Notes: generated by a model from the letters alone, not told the origin. DNA of 64,000 nt from Daucus carota subsp. sativus (GCF_001625215.2 NC_030385.2:37039598-37103597); one strand, 5' to 3'. Shown: positions 34,767-47,873, counted from the stretch's first letter. Made by a program: numbers and translations.

Positions 34767-34885
34767 TAATAAATTGCAACCAGTTGCAAGACAGAATAAT
34801 AACCCCTGTGGGGCTAAACATTACAACCTAAAAGTAACCAAAACAACAACTTAGAAATCAACTCCAAAGCAACTCAAAATTCTAT

Positions 34886-35086
34886 TTAATCTTTCGCGGT
34901 CTTGTTCCAGTGCACCGCCAAGCCTAACGTGCGCGCGTCGATGTGTTTCAGCACCTCGTACAAAAGATTCTCATCTAACAAAACACATTCAATCTTATCT
35001 GAGTCGTCATCGCTGTTGTCCACCTTGATCTTCTTCATTTTTCGATTGGCGAAATTATCGGTGTCGAAGATGATTGATCGCTTCAT
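34886..35086 (-). pseudogene. Broken F-box gene fragment
   Basis: 66 codons reading MKRSIIFDTDNFANRKMKK, an acidic stretch, then LLDENLLYEVLKHIDARTLG. This matches the start of an F-box domain of the GID2/SLY1-like kind (D/E-LL-EVLKHVDARTL). After ARTLG about five residues of the usual motif are lost (the frame continues AVHWNKTAKD). The frame then stops, so the rest of the domain and the whole C-terminus are absent. It is not expected to bind SKP1 normally. It lies inside a repeat-bounded segment, suggesting capture. Confidence 0.6.
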
Positions 35087-35330
35087 CAGAAAGCTGAATC
35101 GGAGAGGATGAGAAGATGAATCGAAAAAATTGAACTCATATTGGGATAAATGAATGTGGTTTTGGAAATAACGATTGTGCCCTCGTTTGTTGCTCATTTA
35201 ACAGAAGATTGGTATTTTTGAAAATAAAATTTAAAAAATAATATATTTGAAAGAATTTAGAGATAGTAGTATATAGTAAATAAGATCTAAAAAGTAGTGT
35301 ATGGAAAATTCTCTTGATGTTTGATAATTC

Positions 35331-35708
35331 ATGCATATTGAATTGTTTGAGATATGATTGCAATACTTTTTAAATTAAGAAATTTAGATATTTTATGTGT
35401 TAAACGTTCTAAAATCAAAAGATCACCTATTTTTCGTTTTCACAATCAGGTTGTAATTGACATCTTAGAAATTCATCATAATCAGAATTTATTGAATTTT
35501 TCGCTTTATATAAAAAAAACCATGGTGATGAAAAAAGGTAAATGCAAAATATAAAAAAAGCATATAAAAGAGACAAAGGAATAGAAGATAAGATATACAT
35601 GTAATTAAACAAGATTTGAATTTTTGTAAATTGGAATAAATATTATTTAAAATATAACGATTTATGCTGAAATAAATGCTTAGTATTATAATAAAAACTT
35701 GACTATAG
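35331..35708. other. Intergenic, no gene seen
   Basis: AT-rich DNA left of the copia element; nothing recognised. Confidence 0.35.
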
Positions 35709-35713
35709 GTCCT

Positions 35714-35949
35714 TGTTATGTATATATAATAGAAGAGAAGTGTATATGATATAAGAGAAGTATTTTATAAAACTAAAGATGAGAGAATGTGTTATTTCTA
35801 TCTCTTCTCAATACATACAAGTCTCTTTATATAAGACTTGGAATACAAATGAAAAGTCAAGAGTTTTAAGTATTAATGGAGAAAACTAAAAGCCAAAGGT
35901 CATGGAAATTCCAAGAGCCAAAAGTCATCTATCACTTTATTTCATAACA
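35714..35949 (-). repeat. LTR (3' LTR in element sense)
   Basis: 236 bp, base-for-base the same as 41126-41361 by direct reading. Terminal inverted heptamers TGTTATG/CATAACA. Confidence 0.92.
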
Positions 35950-35960
35950 CTCCCCCTTGG
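35950..35960 (-). other. Polypurine tract of the copia element
   Basis: On the minus strand CCAAGGGGGAG lies directly before the LTR start TGTTATG. This is the usual place and composition of the plus-strand primer in plant copia elements. Confidence 0.75.
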
Positions 35961-36115
35961 ATGACTTGTATCAACATCATGCCTCGTTAAAACCTTACTA
36001 GGAAAAACCCATTGGGAAAAACCCTAGTGAAGGAAAAAGAGTACATGAGTTGTACAAAACAAAAATATATCATTTATGTCTCCCTCTCATCACCATATGA
36101 CAATTAAAAAGGACA

Positions 36116-36316
36116 TCAGCTAATATCTTGAAGTCTGCGCATCCTCATCCGGTGTACCAAGAAGTGTCTTTGAGAGGAAATCTGTCGGATTCCTTTGATT
36201 ATCATTCCTTGCACGTGATACTGCCTCGTTAAAAATTTTACCAGGAAAACCCATGGATAAGGGAAAAAGAATGCAGCGTGCATTTGCTCTTCCTTAATAA
36301 AAATTGCCTGCAACAA
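36116..36316 (-). pseudogene. Decayed copia pol, RNase H end
   Basis: The frame ends LVHRMRMRRLQDIS, corresponding to the conserved C-terminal tail of plant copia RNase H (V-H-x-I-G-M-R-R-L-x-D). Just upstream, in another frame, NPTDFLSKTLL corresponds to the preceding conserved block, so a frameshift separates them. A further pol relic (ERLKRDRQVGS, about 37703-37665) lies upstream in element sense. Confidence 0.65.
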
Positions 36317-37627
36317 TTAAATTCACAGAAAAAGAAAATCTCCACCATAATTTATTCAACTTTTGACCCCCTACTTCTTTATGCCTGCAAAATTAGCTTA
36401 AAACTTTATAGAATAGGTTAGTGGAGATTGAATAAAATTATCATTTTGTAACTTCAGGACTAACACGCCCTTAGAGCGAGCGATCCCTTAACAATGAACA
36501 CTAACCGAAAGTGGAGACTTGCTTTAAATAATTATTGTCAAAACGTGTATGATAAACCATGTTGTAGTTTACTTAGATACGGTACTTCAGGATCGAAAAT
36601 TTCTTTCGAGTGTTCACAAAAAGTTAGTGTACTATCGTGTATTTATAATCCTTCTGGGATTCACATATGACAATATATATATATCATTCATCCAAGGGTT
36701 ATTCTTCTTTCAATATATACACCAAAAAACACTTTATCACATAATATAACATATAGTATTTTAATCAGGTGCAACTCAATTCAATGTTACCTAGAAACAC
36801 ATTCTAGTTTCCATCTGCTCTGGCCAGAAACTTTATGAGTTGTCACCAATATTTGATACATAATGATGTATTTGTCAAAATAATTTTGGGTTGGACTGCT
36901 GGTCCGAATCCCTTTTCCATTTGAGAGGGTATAGTTCTCGAGAGTTTGTTATACTGCTTCTGGCAGTTAAGATCCTTCTAGGATGATTATTGTCAAGTGG
37001 GTCGTATAAAACTTAAACTCAACCTTCACATATTGCGTGACTATTTCGCAATTCCCCACAAATACTATTACTCTTCATGACTAATACAATGTCATCATAC
37101 AATTATCTAAATTTCACATTCATAATTTTTATTTTTGAAACTTCATTTCGTTTTCAAACAAAAAATCATTAATGTCCCACTGACTTGACACCTTTAGGTG
37201 TATTAACTGCAGTTTCATATATTTCTCTATTTTTAAGAGATAATGATTCATAGGGCGCACTACTTTCACAACTTCAGGTGTGACAGGACTACTGGTCCAA
37301 ATAATTTTTCTTTATAATTGCCTCAATTATATCTTCTTCTTTTTTTCTTGGCCAATTTTATCTATATTCTCCAATAGAATTTTCTTCATGATCCTCATTA
37401 TCATTATTAACCTCAAGTTCAATAAATATCATCGACGTCGATTCGATTTATGGTTCCACTTTATTCTAGACAAGACATGATATATCGAGATCTCAATATT
37501 TTTTATTACTTTTATTTTCTCTAATCTTTCATGTCTATAATCTCTTCCAGAGATCCTTCAATATAATCTCTTCTGGAGATCCATAAAAAAATTTATTGAT
37601 TTCTCAATCTAGCCATCATCAATTATT

Positions 37628-37703
37628 GCTCCTTTACACCCTTTTTTGTATAAGATATGGAACCAACTTGTCTATCACGCTTCAGGCGTTCTTTAGACAT
37701 AGT
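37628..37703 (-). pseudogene. Decayed copia pol, integrase/RT junction relic
   Basis: A 25-codon open stretch includes ERLKRDRQVGS, recalling the conserved LKRGRP-x-GSKD segment between integrase and reverse transcriptase in plant copia polyproteins. The lysine-rich tail that should follow is altered and the frame then stops. Confidence 0.45.
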
Positions 37704-40700
37704 AGTAACTTGAGGTTGTCCTTCTGCGACATTAATATCATAGGAGCATATGTAGCCGGTGTTTGTGGCGAAATCACTATTTATGGTCATCAAAATGAAT
37801 TATCTTATGAACTTCTGGTTCATATTCTTTATTTCGAGGATGAAGATGAGGCAATGATAATTCATTCTTATATATATATATCTATGTTCACCGACTATTT
37901 ATTTCTCCCCCTGATTTTGGGAAAACGAACTCATTAAATCAAGTCATAACAAATATAAATTGATGATTCCAAATACACTCATATGGAATATATATTCAAT
38001 TGAGGAATCCATCTTACTAACATGGTGGAAAATCTGTGATGACCAAATGATTTGTTTATGATTGGGAGAAACTATGAAAATTGATTTATTTGATATGAAT
38101 CGATAAATATGTGATACAAAATACTCACCAATTTTTATGGACGAGATAATACTTATTGTGAGATGCACCAACATTATAAACATAATTCTAAATAATAAAT
38201 CTTGAAAACTTCAGGCTGCAAGTTAATAATAACTTCATATACAATCAAATATCTCATAAAATATCTCACTGTTCAATAGTGGGAGTTTTTTTTATCTCAT
38301 TTCATATCTTCATATCCCCACAATTATATCTTTGTTGGTGATCAATTTTGCCTTATAAGCAAATAACATATATATCACTGAAAAGAAGAATTTACAGGTT
38401 CTTCAACAAAAGCCCATATAAAATATCAATTGCTATTCACATCATTATCAAATTGAGACGGCTTAGCCAGTCAAACCAAACTATAAATTTATAAGTAAAC
38501 TTCTGGTTTACTTCAAATTATGGTTATCATAAACTAACAGCGAAGCTTTCTCCAAATTACTTCTAGTGCAATGAAATAGACACAATATTTAAAGGCACTT
38601 GATATCTCAATTCGGTAAATTATATCAAATTTCATTCTTCAATCTTCTTAGGAGAGTATAATTGCATCAATACTATACATGCTCTTCTAGAGTAAAATGT
38701 ACCTGAGAGAGTTAATAAAAAAATATACATGTTCTTCGAGAGCCTTATATACGCTCTTCCGGAGCTTTATACTTTCTCTTCCCAAGTCTTATATTTAGAA
38801 TAATTACAATGAGGCATTCTATATAATCCTTTCATTAATAATTCAAATTTAGTAAACCACATATAGTCACGATATCAACTCATGCATTTAACAACCCAAA
38901 TATTTCATCAATTTCATAATATTGTATCTGCGGGACATTTATTCTATAGACATCGCTCAATATCATATTTATGAAAAATATGACCAGTATCATTTAGAAA
39001 TTTAATAAAAATTAAACACAACGTCATTGAGTGATAATAAAAGAATTTTATTATATAGAGACAACTTCTGGCTGTGATCATTTACTATTATTCCAAAAAA
39101 CAACATCAACCGGGAGTTGTCAATTATAACAAAATTATTTAACCTAAGTGGTTAAAAACACTTTTACCAACGCTAATTTTAAATCAAATATAAAGGCACA
39201 TAGTGATAGGCACATATTGATATTGAAACTCTATCAGATACCAATAATATCATATAAAGGTTATAATGCCACTTATTTGGAGCATGTGTATGTAATACAC
39301 ACTCTAATGTGTGAGCAAGACAAATAGATATAAATGAAATAGTGTATGTGCATATAAGTCATCTAATTTAAATCATAAAACATGATGTTATGCACTATCG
39401 GGGAAAATTAGGACAACCTACTATCTATTGATCACTAGGTAGGACTCTTAGATTGAAGAGTAAGTTATGAGTTAATAATTTGGATTCATTTTGCATCAAA
39501 TTGATTACAAGTATACAATCCAAACTTGCTTTATATCCTATTTGGCAAACATAAAACAATTAGGAGATCAAAAATATGAATCATCATACTTGATACATTA
39601 TCAAAAATAATCTCAAAACATATTAATCCAATATCATAAATCAAAGAATTATCAATTTACTCTATGATAAAGTCATAGAATTATGAGAAAGTCAAATCTG
39701 ATCAGTTTCAAAGAATATCAATTTACTTTATGAATATCATTTTATCTGGAAAAGTATAAAACACGAAAAATGTAGGATATTCCGAGACCTTTCCAGAATG
39801 GTAAGGCTCGTTAAAAACGAACAAGTAACGAATTCAGAAAACAAATATTTATGGGCTACAGATGCAGAATCAGCTCCTGATTATGATAGTATTTTGATAT
39901 TTAAGACATTGAAATCACATAATATGGCAATGGAATGTAAAGACAAAATGTAGATATCGAAAAGAGGTTTTCAGAATGGTATTTCTCATAATATTTGGAC
40001 AAATATTCAATTTACAATGAATTTTAGAAGTGACAGCATATCAACTTGAATCATATAATCAGATTACACAAAATGTAGATTTTGACATACTTATAAGCAT
40101 ATTTTAGAAATACACGAAGAAGAGAAATTATAGATGATCAAAAGACCTTTACAACAAGTATAAGCTCAATAGATTCCGATGGATAATGAATCGGATATGA
40201 AATTTACAAAAATTAGACACATAATAAGCACATAACAAGCCAATTATAATGTTATCTGGGAAAATGCACACACAAGAAGGGATAGTTAACGGGGGTTAAT
40301 AGACTGGTAACAACCTATCTTTCTGTAGTTCCCTATTAATGCCAAAAGCAGGCAACTGTGTGGTCTCCTTACGTCTATTTGTTATACAATACAACTTCAT
40401 CTTCATTTCGAATTATCAAAACATCACAAGTTTATCAGTAATATGCAACTTTCAAAGGGCATGATGATTTCATCACCAGCAAAGAGGTATCAAAATTATA
40501 TATAAGACATGATCACTGAAGATATAACATTGGCACATGAAAATTATTAATCATATCAAGAAGATACAATTTAATATACTTATATCAAATCAGTGAAAAA
40601 TAACAAATACATAGAGACACAAGCATATTAAGATTAAGCAATGGAATTACCAATTAACTAGATAAAAATTAGTTTAAAATTTCCATTTCCAAAATCATGC

Positions 40701-41110
40701 CATCAATATATGCATGTAGAATATCAAGGAATTTTTTCGAAATATCTAAAATCTTTCAATTTTAATGAAAACTAAAATGAGAGATGCAAAACTAATGTAA
40801 CTCAAAAACATTTAGAAAATACTATATAAAAAGAAGAATGATGAAGGTAGACGTACCTTAGAATCTTGTGATTTGACGATTAATTCTATTAAGTTTAAAG
40901 ATTCCTTACCTCAAGACAAATCTTAGAACATACTATTCATATGAAGCTCTAATATCCAAAGAACAACTCACGTTTTGTTGCGAAATAAGTCATCATCGAT
41001 TAACCCATCAAAACTTTCAAACCATGATCTTCTTGAAGATGAAAGTACATGAATATATGAACACAACAAAAGAACGGATCGTACAACATACGAACAAAGT
41101 GAAAAAGCAA

Positions 41111-41125
41111 ATCGTGCTGATAACG
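41111..41125 (-). other. Primer-binding region of the copia element
   Basis: Immediately inside the 5' LTR (element sense) the minus strand reads CGTTATCAGCACGAT. It is at the right place for a tRNA primer site but does not start with the usual TGG. Which tRNA, or internal tRNA segment, pairs with it was not resolved. Confidence 0.5.
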
Positions 41126-41361
41126 TGTTATGTATATATAATAGAAGAGAAGTGTATATGATATAAGAGAAGTATTTTATAAAACTAAAGATGAGAGAAT
41201 GTGTTATTTCTATCTCTTCTCAATACATACAAGTCTCTTTATATAAGACTTGGAATACAAATGAAAAGTCAAGAGTTTTAAGTATTAATGGAGAAAACTA
41301 AAAGCCAAAGGTCATGGAAATTCCAAGAGCCAAAAGTCATCTATCACTTTATTTCATAACA
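41126..41361 (-). repeat. LTR (5' LTR in element sense)
   Basis: 236 bp, identical by direct reading to 35714-35949. Followed by the GTCCT duplication. Confidence 0.92.
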
Positions 41362-41366
41362 GTCCT

Positions 41367-42085
41367 TACATTAACTTGTATAATTTAAGAACTCAAAAGT
41401 TAAAAAAAGAAGTAAATATATTTTTGTAGGATCTAAGATATAAACATATCATGAAATAAAAAATGTAACTTGATTATAGGATGGTTATTGAAATCTATTA
41501 TTAACAAAAAGATATAAAAATAAATATTACAATTTTCCTTTTGAAAAAATGAAAAATTAATTAATCAGATTGTTCCAAATCCAGGAATTAGTTCATTATT
41601 ATTGGAATCCCTTGTTAAGACAAATATATTTTATTAATACTATCAAAAAAATATATTATTTTAATAAACAGTTTTCCCCGAAATATTCATCATACGTGGG
41701 TGGAAATTAATGATAAAATTAATATTTTTTGAAACACACATTAATTTTAAAAAAGGATAATTAATTGAATTATCAAATTTAATAAAATAAGAATCGGGAA
41801 GAGCATAATTAAAAGGGCTTTATACCTTCCGATGAGCCCAGTTTAAAGATCTACCGGCCTCTCCACCAAACCAAAAACCCTAGATACAATATTCTGAGAG
41901 ATACACACAGGAAAGCTCAAGCTTTTCTTGTCATCTCTCCGATCGATCTACACCGTCCGATTATCTCCCAGGTAAGCTCCACTCGAACGTAATCTCGGAT
42001 CTTTTCACTTCACTCTCGCACACACATAAATCATATGAATTGTTGTGTTTCATCGTGTTTTGTTTGAATCAGTTCTCAATCAGCG
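41367..42085 (+). promoter_or_regulatory. Promoter and 5' leader of the G3BP-type gene
   Basis: AT-rich to about 41820, then a GC-richer leader (AAACCCTAGATACAATATTC). A leader intron is likely from GTAAGC at 41971 to the acceptor GTTTGAATCAG at 42072, leaving TTCTCAATCAGCG before the ATG. The upstream copia insertion ends at 41361. Confidence 0.5.
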
Positions 42086-45000
42086 ATGGCGGTGGCGGCG
42101 GAGGAAGCTGTGCCTGCTCCTGAACTCGTTCCTGCTTACATGGTACGATTGTATATGGAAGATCGAGTCCTTTTAGTTTGTTAGGGTTTTTTTTTTTTAA
42201 ATGAAGTAATTTTTTTTTTATTTGTTTGTAGATTGGCAATGCTTTTGTGACGCAGTATTACCAGATACAGCACAAGACGCCTGCGCTTGTTCATCGCTTT
42301 TATCAGGATATCAGCAAGTTCGGTCGTCCCGAGGAGGATGGAACCATGAGTGTTACTACCACTATGAGGGTATATATATCGTCTTTCGAGTTAATATTGT
42401 GTGTACAAGGATGTGTTTTTGTTGTGCTGATTGTGTCTTTGTCGTGTATTTGATTGGCGTGAGAGATTTCGTTTTTAGGTTTAGTCGTACGGAAGAGAGA
42501 TTTTTGTAGCTGTATTAGTACGTACACATTATGTCAATTTGTGTATGCTGTTTCATTTAAGTTATTCGTTTGGCATTGTTATAACTGTAAGAAATTTTTT
42601 GTATTTAATGATGTCATTTTTGCAAGGTGTGTATTTGTTGTGTTGTGCGATATTTGATTGTTCGGATGGAGTTTATCCAATTGAATATTCAGATCTGTCT
42701 TAGCAAGTTAGCATTATCAGAATGTGTATCTGCGTTTTGCTTTGTCAGGCTCTATTATTTCATTGATATATGTCGTTTTTTATCGAGTTTCAGTGTAATT
42801 AGTTTTGTGGTTATAAGCTGTACGGAATCTTGTATCTTTGATTCTTTGTTGTCTGATCTGAAATGTGCAGGCTATAAACGAAAAGGTCATGTCTCTTAAG
42901 TATGAAGAATATAAGGCTGAGATTAAGTCTGTTGATTCGCAACATTCACATGACTCTGGAGTTCAGGTCTTTGTAACTGGGTACATGACTGGAAAGGACA
43001 AAGTAGAGCGCAATTTTGCTCAGACATTCTTCCTTGCCCCCCAAAAGAGTGGGGGATATTTTGTGCTCAATGACATGTTCCGTTATGTTGGTAAGCCCAA
43101 CATACCTGAAGGAGAAAACCAGGTTTTATCTAGGGAGGTTGAACCCCAATACAATGCTGAGCAAGGTAACAAATTATTATAGTGATGAGTTTTTCTGGAT
43201 TTTATTGTGTGTCTATCTCACTGAATATCTTGTGTTTTTTACATTTTTCTCCAGTCCTTCCAAATGATGAACCTGTGCATGATGATTACGTTATTGAGCA
43301 AAACAATATGGTGTCAGAAGAAGACAATAATGAGGAAGAAGTCCCCATTCTCTCTATGAATGGGGAAATGGAAGTTGTGGAAGAGGAAGAACCAGTGGCT
43401 GAGGTTGTTAATGAAGTGCCTGATGTGTCACAGCTGGTTGTCGAATCTGAAGCCAAGATTGAAGAAATGCCAAAGAAGTCGTATGCTTCAATTGTAAGCT
43501 TCCATGCCATGTAGTATTATGCTTCATTGATGGTTTAACTTTACTGATTTAGATCTTAACATGAGAACGCCCAACAGGGACTATACTTGTGATGTATTTA
43601 TATGTGTATAATTACTTACACCTCGGGTTTTGTTTGAAGATCTCAGCTAAAGATTTTAGTTCCCATCTGTATTCTTATCCATTCAGCTGTATCATCAATA
43701 TTGTCTATCTTCAGAGAAGAGAGATGAGTTTAAATTAATTTTTTAACAATAGCTGCTAGTTGTCTATATGGTGATGTATTTCAGGTGAAGGATTTAAAGG
43801 GAAATTCCCTTCCTTTCTCATCTCCAGCACCTGCTACACGGAGAAGTCCAATAAAGAGTCAGGAGCCACAGGTGAACATTTCTTCACCCACAGCCTCATT
43901 GACTGAAGTATCAGGTTCCACTGTAGGTGCCCCTGAAATTGTGAAGAGCCAAGATGATGAAGGTATGCAGTAAAATCTTCATGGGTGCGCATTCGCATCC
44001 CCTTTCCCTTTAAGAGATCCTTAAATTTACTTTTACTCTGTTCTCAGCTTCTTTACTGTATATATTTACCTTTACTCTGCTCTCAGCTTCTTTACTGTAT
44101 ATATTTATGTAAAGCTTTTGTTTTTGGGCACAGATGGTTATTCAGTTTACATTAAGGGTCTTCCATATGATGCAACACCTGCACTTCTCGAGAATGTGTT
44201 CAAAAAATTTGGCACCATTAAGAATGGTGGCATCCAAGTTAGGAGCAAGGTATTGCCAGCTTGCCCAGATTCATTTTCTTGTGAGTTGCAACATTATTTA
44301 TATGATGTGACATATATCTTTTACAATGCCAGCAAGGTTTCTGCTTTGGCTTTGTCGAATTCGAGGAGGCAAGTGCTGTGCAAAATGCAATAGAGGTACA
44401 ACTATTTGTCTTTGTGAAACATAGCAATGTGATGAATTATGTATTAAGATAGACTCACAGTGTTTAATATAAGTAGCTAATAACAAGGTGGTGTTTTTAG
44501 TTTTTCACTATAATTAAATGCATTAGCATACATATAAAGTAAATAAATATATTGGTTGAACTATTTTGCCTTGCAAAATTGTGCACCTTTAAGTACATTT
44601 TTTACCGTCTTCTAGCTGATGCAGTGAGTGATATTTTTTTGAAACCCTTTGTCACATAGTATGTATGTTTGAAATAACAGAGTAGCTGTATTGGCATCCC
44701 ATAGATGTGTGAGTTATTTTTCAGTAGTATATAATGTCACAATACGTCGATAACTATAACGTCAGTAATGGATGAATGGAAATCAATCTTGAATTTTGAA
44801 TTTATTATTCTTGCTTAAGGTAGATCCCATCAATTAATTTCGGAGACCTTTCTCCGACTTGAAAAAGAACAAAACTCAACTAGACAATCCTCTTAGATAG
44901 AGCCTTTTATTATATGATTTTTGTTGGCCAAAATTAAATTGCTTCCCTTTTCTGTAATAATGTACTTAGGCTTCACCAATTTTACTGGGCGGACGTTCTG

Positions 45001-45308
45001 CAGTTGTTGAGGAAAAGCGATCGACCAACTCGAGAGGTATGGTGCTGATTTCTGTTTTAAATAATTTCATAACATAAAACAATTCTAGTGTCTCATACAT
45101 ATTCACGAAACTGAGAGAGTTGGGGGTAAATTTTATGTGTTAGTGAAAAGTGAAAACATATAATTATGAGGTTCAAGGAAAGTGAAGGTATCAATATCAC
45201 CGAGTAAAGTGTCTGAAAAATTAGATGATGGTTTCATGTTATATATTTGCAATAGATAGTTGGTTTGGATGTACAACTTAACTTTGTAGGGACAAGTACT
45301 GTTGTCGA

Positions 45309-45379
<71 letters not shown>

Positions 45380-46076
45380 TGGGGATTAACTTTCTACGGG
45401 AATCTTTCATAAAGCTCTAAAACGGGATACACTTTAATGTTTTAACAAGCAATTACTAGAAATTATAGTCCAGATTCCAGAGATTAAAATGATACAAAAT
45501 TGACATGTTAATGTAGATAACCCCCCCTCCTCCCGCCCCCCAAAGAATGGGGTAGATTAAACAGTCCCATCATTTGCATGAAAAAAGCAAACCTGGGGTA
45601 TATAATTTTTCGAGGACTAGTAATCCTAAAGATGCAAGTGCTGGGACTATAATCTATATGTATATGATTTATTATAATTGGACTATAAGTCCCTTATAGA
45701 ATTTAGCTTGTTATTATATTTTGTAGTATTGCAGTCGATAACTCAATGAACTCATTTAATTGCAGGAAACAATCGCGGAAGGTTCCCAGCTGGGAGGGGG
45801 GTTGGTTTCAGGAATGAAGGTGGATTTAGGAATGAGGGTATGAGAGGACGTGGTAATTATGGGGGTGGCAGGGGATACAACCGTGGGGAATTTAGTGGGC
45901 GGGGAGATTTTAATAACAGGAGCAACAATCGAGGAGGTTCATCTAATCGTGGCGGGGATGGGTTTCAGCGGACTGAGAATCAGTCTGCCAATGGTGGTCG
46001 TGTAAACCGTGGTAATGGAGTGTCCGGTAACGGAAATGCCAAAAATTTGGCACCAAGAGTACCTGCTTCTGCATAA
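42086..46076 (+). CDS. G3BP-like protein (NTF2 + RRM + RGG)
   Basis: Nine exons: 42086-42142, 42232-42369, 42871-43165, 43255-43493, 43785-43962, 44134-44249, 44333-44395, 44970-45036 and 45766-46076. All are GT/AG; total 487 aa. Residues about 17-135 are the NTF2-like domain (IGNAFVTQYYQIQ, HRFYQDISKFGRPE, FFLAPQKSGGYFVLNDMFRY), used in G3BP for dimerisation and partner binding. About 165-300 is acidic then Ser/Pro-rich and disordered. The RRM follows from about 304 with RNP2 (VYIKGL) and RNP1 (GFCFGFVEF). The last exon is Gly/Arg/Asn-rich (RGRGNYGGGRGYNRGEFSGR), an RGG tail. Family members gather mRNA in stress granules and affect plant immunity. The domain order is complete, with no frameshift. 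Exon 7 begins at CAAGGTTTC, since the alternative AG three bases later breaks the RNP1 frame. Confidence 0.93.
44031..44108. repeat. Tandem duplication in intron 5
   Basis: TTTACTCTGTTCTCAGCTTC..TACTGTATATATTTA is directly repeated with a period of about 39 bp. Confidence 0.7.
45314..45376. repeat. (TA)n microsatellite in intron 8
   Basis: Roughly 31 TA units without interruption, inside the last intron of the G3BP-type gene. Confidence 0.9.
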
Positions 46077-47873
46077 TGAAAGCTAGAATAGGATTTGTTG
46101 ATGGAAAATTTAGCTATTTTTTTCAGTTTTGTAGTGCTAAAAAATGTTGGGACCAACCAGCAAAACACAAGAAATAGAAGACTGGCTGAAGTCAATTTGG
46201 TGAGAACCCTCTGATTCATCATAAGTTTTAAGATGGTGCTATTGAGTTCTTAGGTTGGAATTTCTTTTCTCATGGTGCATTCTTTTCCCATTAAGGGTGG
46301 TAATAGACAAGTAGATGGATAGAAAGATTAAGCTTTTATTAATGTAGTGCGAGTTCAATCAAAATGTGTTTTTTGTGCTTGATTTTTCTATGTATCTGCA
46401 AATTGGTTGAGACTTGAATAATATTATATATCAGGGCATTTATAGCAGTTTTTGTTGGAAGGAAAACAGAGTTTTTGAAGTTCTATATGCCTCTATTTTG
46501 TACTATTTGTTGTTTACTCATTGTGATATATTGATATTGATATACTGTACTAAAAAGAGGTTTGTAGCTCTCATTATTTAGAGGGCACTTCAATGTTTAC
46601 TTGCTTGCAGCTTATATGTAGTGAGAGATTTGGATTTGGACTCCAATATTTAGTAAATTGCTGGGACGGTCTACTTTGACTGGAACGGGGACAGCGATTT
46701 AGAATCTATGGGCTTTTAAGTAATAATTATTATGATCGGATTCAAGTTCAAAACTTCAAATTATACTTGATTTCATATTTGAGACTAGAGATGTTGTCAT
46801 CTGGAGATAGATTCTCGATGGACAACTACCAAATTGTAGGCATAAGCAGAGAAGCTCTGCAGCATTATGAGTTTGGAACATGACTTTTGAGGGGTTTTAA
46901 TTTTTATTTTTTGATACAAAATTGTAGGCCTGCACAGACTCGTGATCATAATCAACGAACTTTGTCCATAGTGGGTGAAACTGATTCATGGAAATATCGG
47001 GCTGTTTTTTCATTTTGCTAATTACAGGGCACTACAATAGCATTCGTAATTGGTTAACGCCTATGCCTGTATTATAGCAAAGTCTGGACTCTCGAGACGA
47101 GCAAAGTTTGCCTAACAGTTTCTTTCTATAACTTAGCTGGTTACCTATCTAAAATTTTCACAATAACACCACCAAATGTCAACATAAAAATTTCCATCAA
47201 GTTTGAAAAACATGATGTGTTGATGTCATAAAGATCATAACTCAAAAATATATACTTGTAAGACCACTTATATGACTTGCTACATCATGATATAAGTGAT
47301 GAACTGCTCGCTACCACTCTTTTCTTTTGAAGAAACATAATTTTATCTCATCAGATTCTGGCAGCGGAGGTAGAGTTCGGTGCACTTCTAAGCATCCAGA
47401 TTGAGAACTGAGAAGTTCATCCTATTACCTCTGCAAACGCCTCTGCCGTGAAATTCTGTTGGATCAAACCTGGGATATTTATAAGCTCCACAAGTCTATA
47501 ATATACAACTTGAAAGGAATCTGGTTGGCTTAGGTGATATCTGTTTAACTTGATTCAAATATTAACTCATCTTTACACGTAAAGCCGCAAACACCATTGA
47601 ACAAAGGCAATAACAAGAAAGTCATCAAGCCTTGCAGTTTCTGTAGATTTGATATTGCAATTTATCTAAAATATAGATAAGAAAATCAAATTTTAAATAT
47701 CCAAATTCATAATACTAAAATATCTATTCCAAGGACCTACCACAATCCAGAATTATTTTGTTACATCAAGAAAAATCAAAGCCCCTGCATAAGCAAGCCC
47801 ATGTAACATAGACTTGTTACAGAAACTTGGGTAATAAAAACCATGAGCATTTTGGTGACCACCAGTCACTGGC
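46077..47873. other. Intergenic between convergent genes
   Basis: Contains the 3' UTR of the G3BP-type gene (to perhaps 46430) and, near 47770-47873, that of the small minus-strand gene. Nothing else recognised. Confidence 0.45.

Larger units (their letters stand above)
34340..35310. mobile_element. Foldback-like element carrying an F-box fragment
   Basis: The left side has AAAATACTATATTCCTGAAA and ATTTCTAAAAATACGCATCT followed by GCAACT-rich DNA. The right side has GGTATTTTTGAAAATAAAAT and TTTAGAGATAGTAGTATA in inverse sense. Both resemble the arms of the 31008-32018 foldback. The inside holds a nested Stowaway MITE and a broken F-box gene. Boundaries are approximate. Confidence 0.45.
35714..41361 (-). 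mobile_element. Ty1/copia-type LTR retrotransposon, non-autonomous
   Basis: 5,648 bp. The terminal repeats are two 236-bp LTRs that read identically, each with TGTTATG..CATAACA ends. The insertion is bounded by a perfect 5-bp duplication GTCCT (35709-35713 and 41362-41366). The polypurine tract (CCAAGGGGGAG) and the primer-side sequence show that the element reads on the minus strand. The copia class comes from decayed pol pieces, including the RNase H C-terminus. No frame longer than about 80 codons survives on the sense strand, so it cannot move by itself. Confidence 0.9.

Noticed and set aside
36116-36316. The 66-codon minus-strand frame as a real host gene
   Set aside because: Its end matches the copia RNase H tail and it lies inside the LTR-bounded element.
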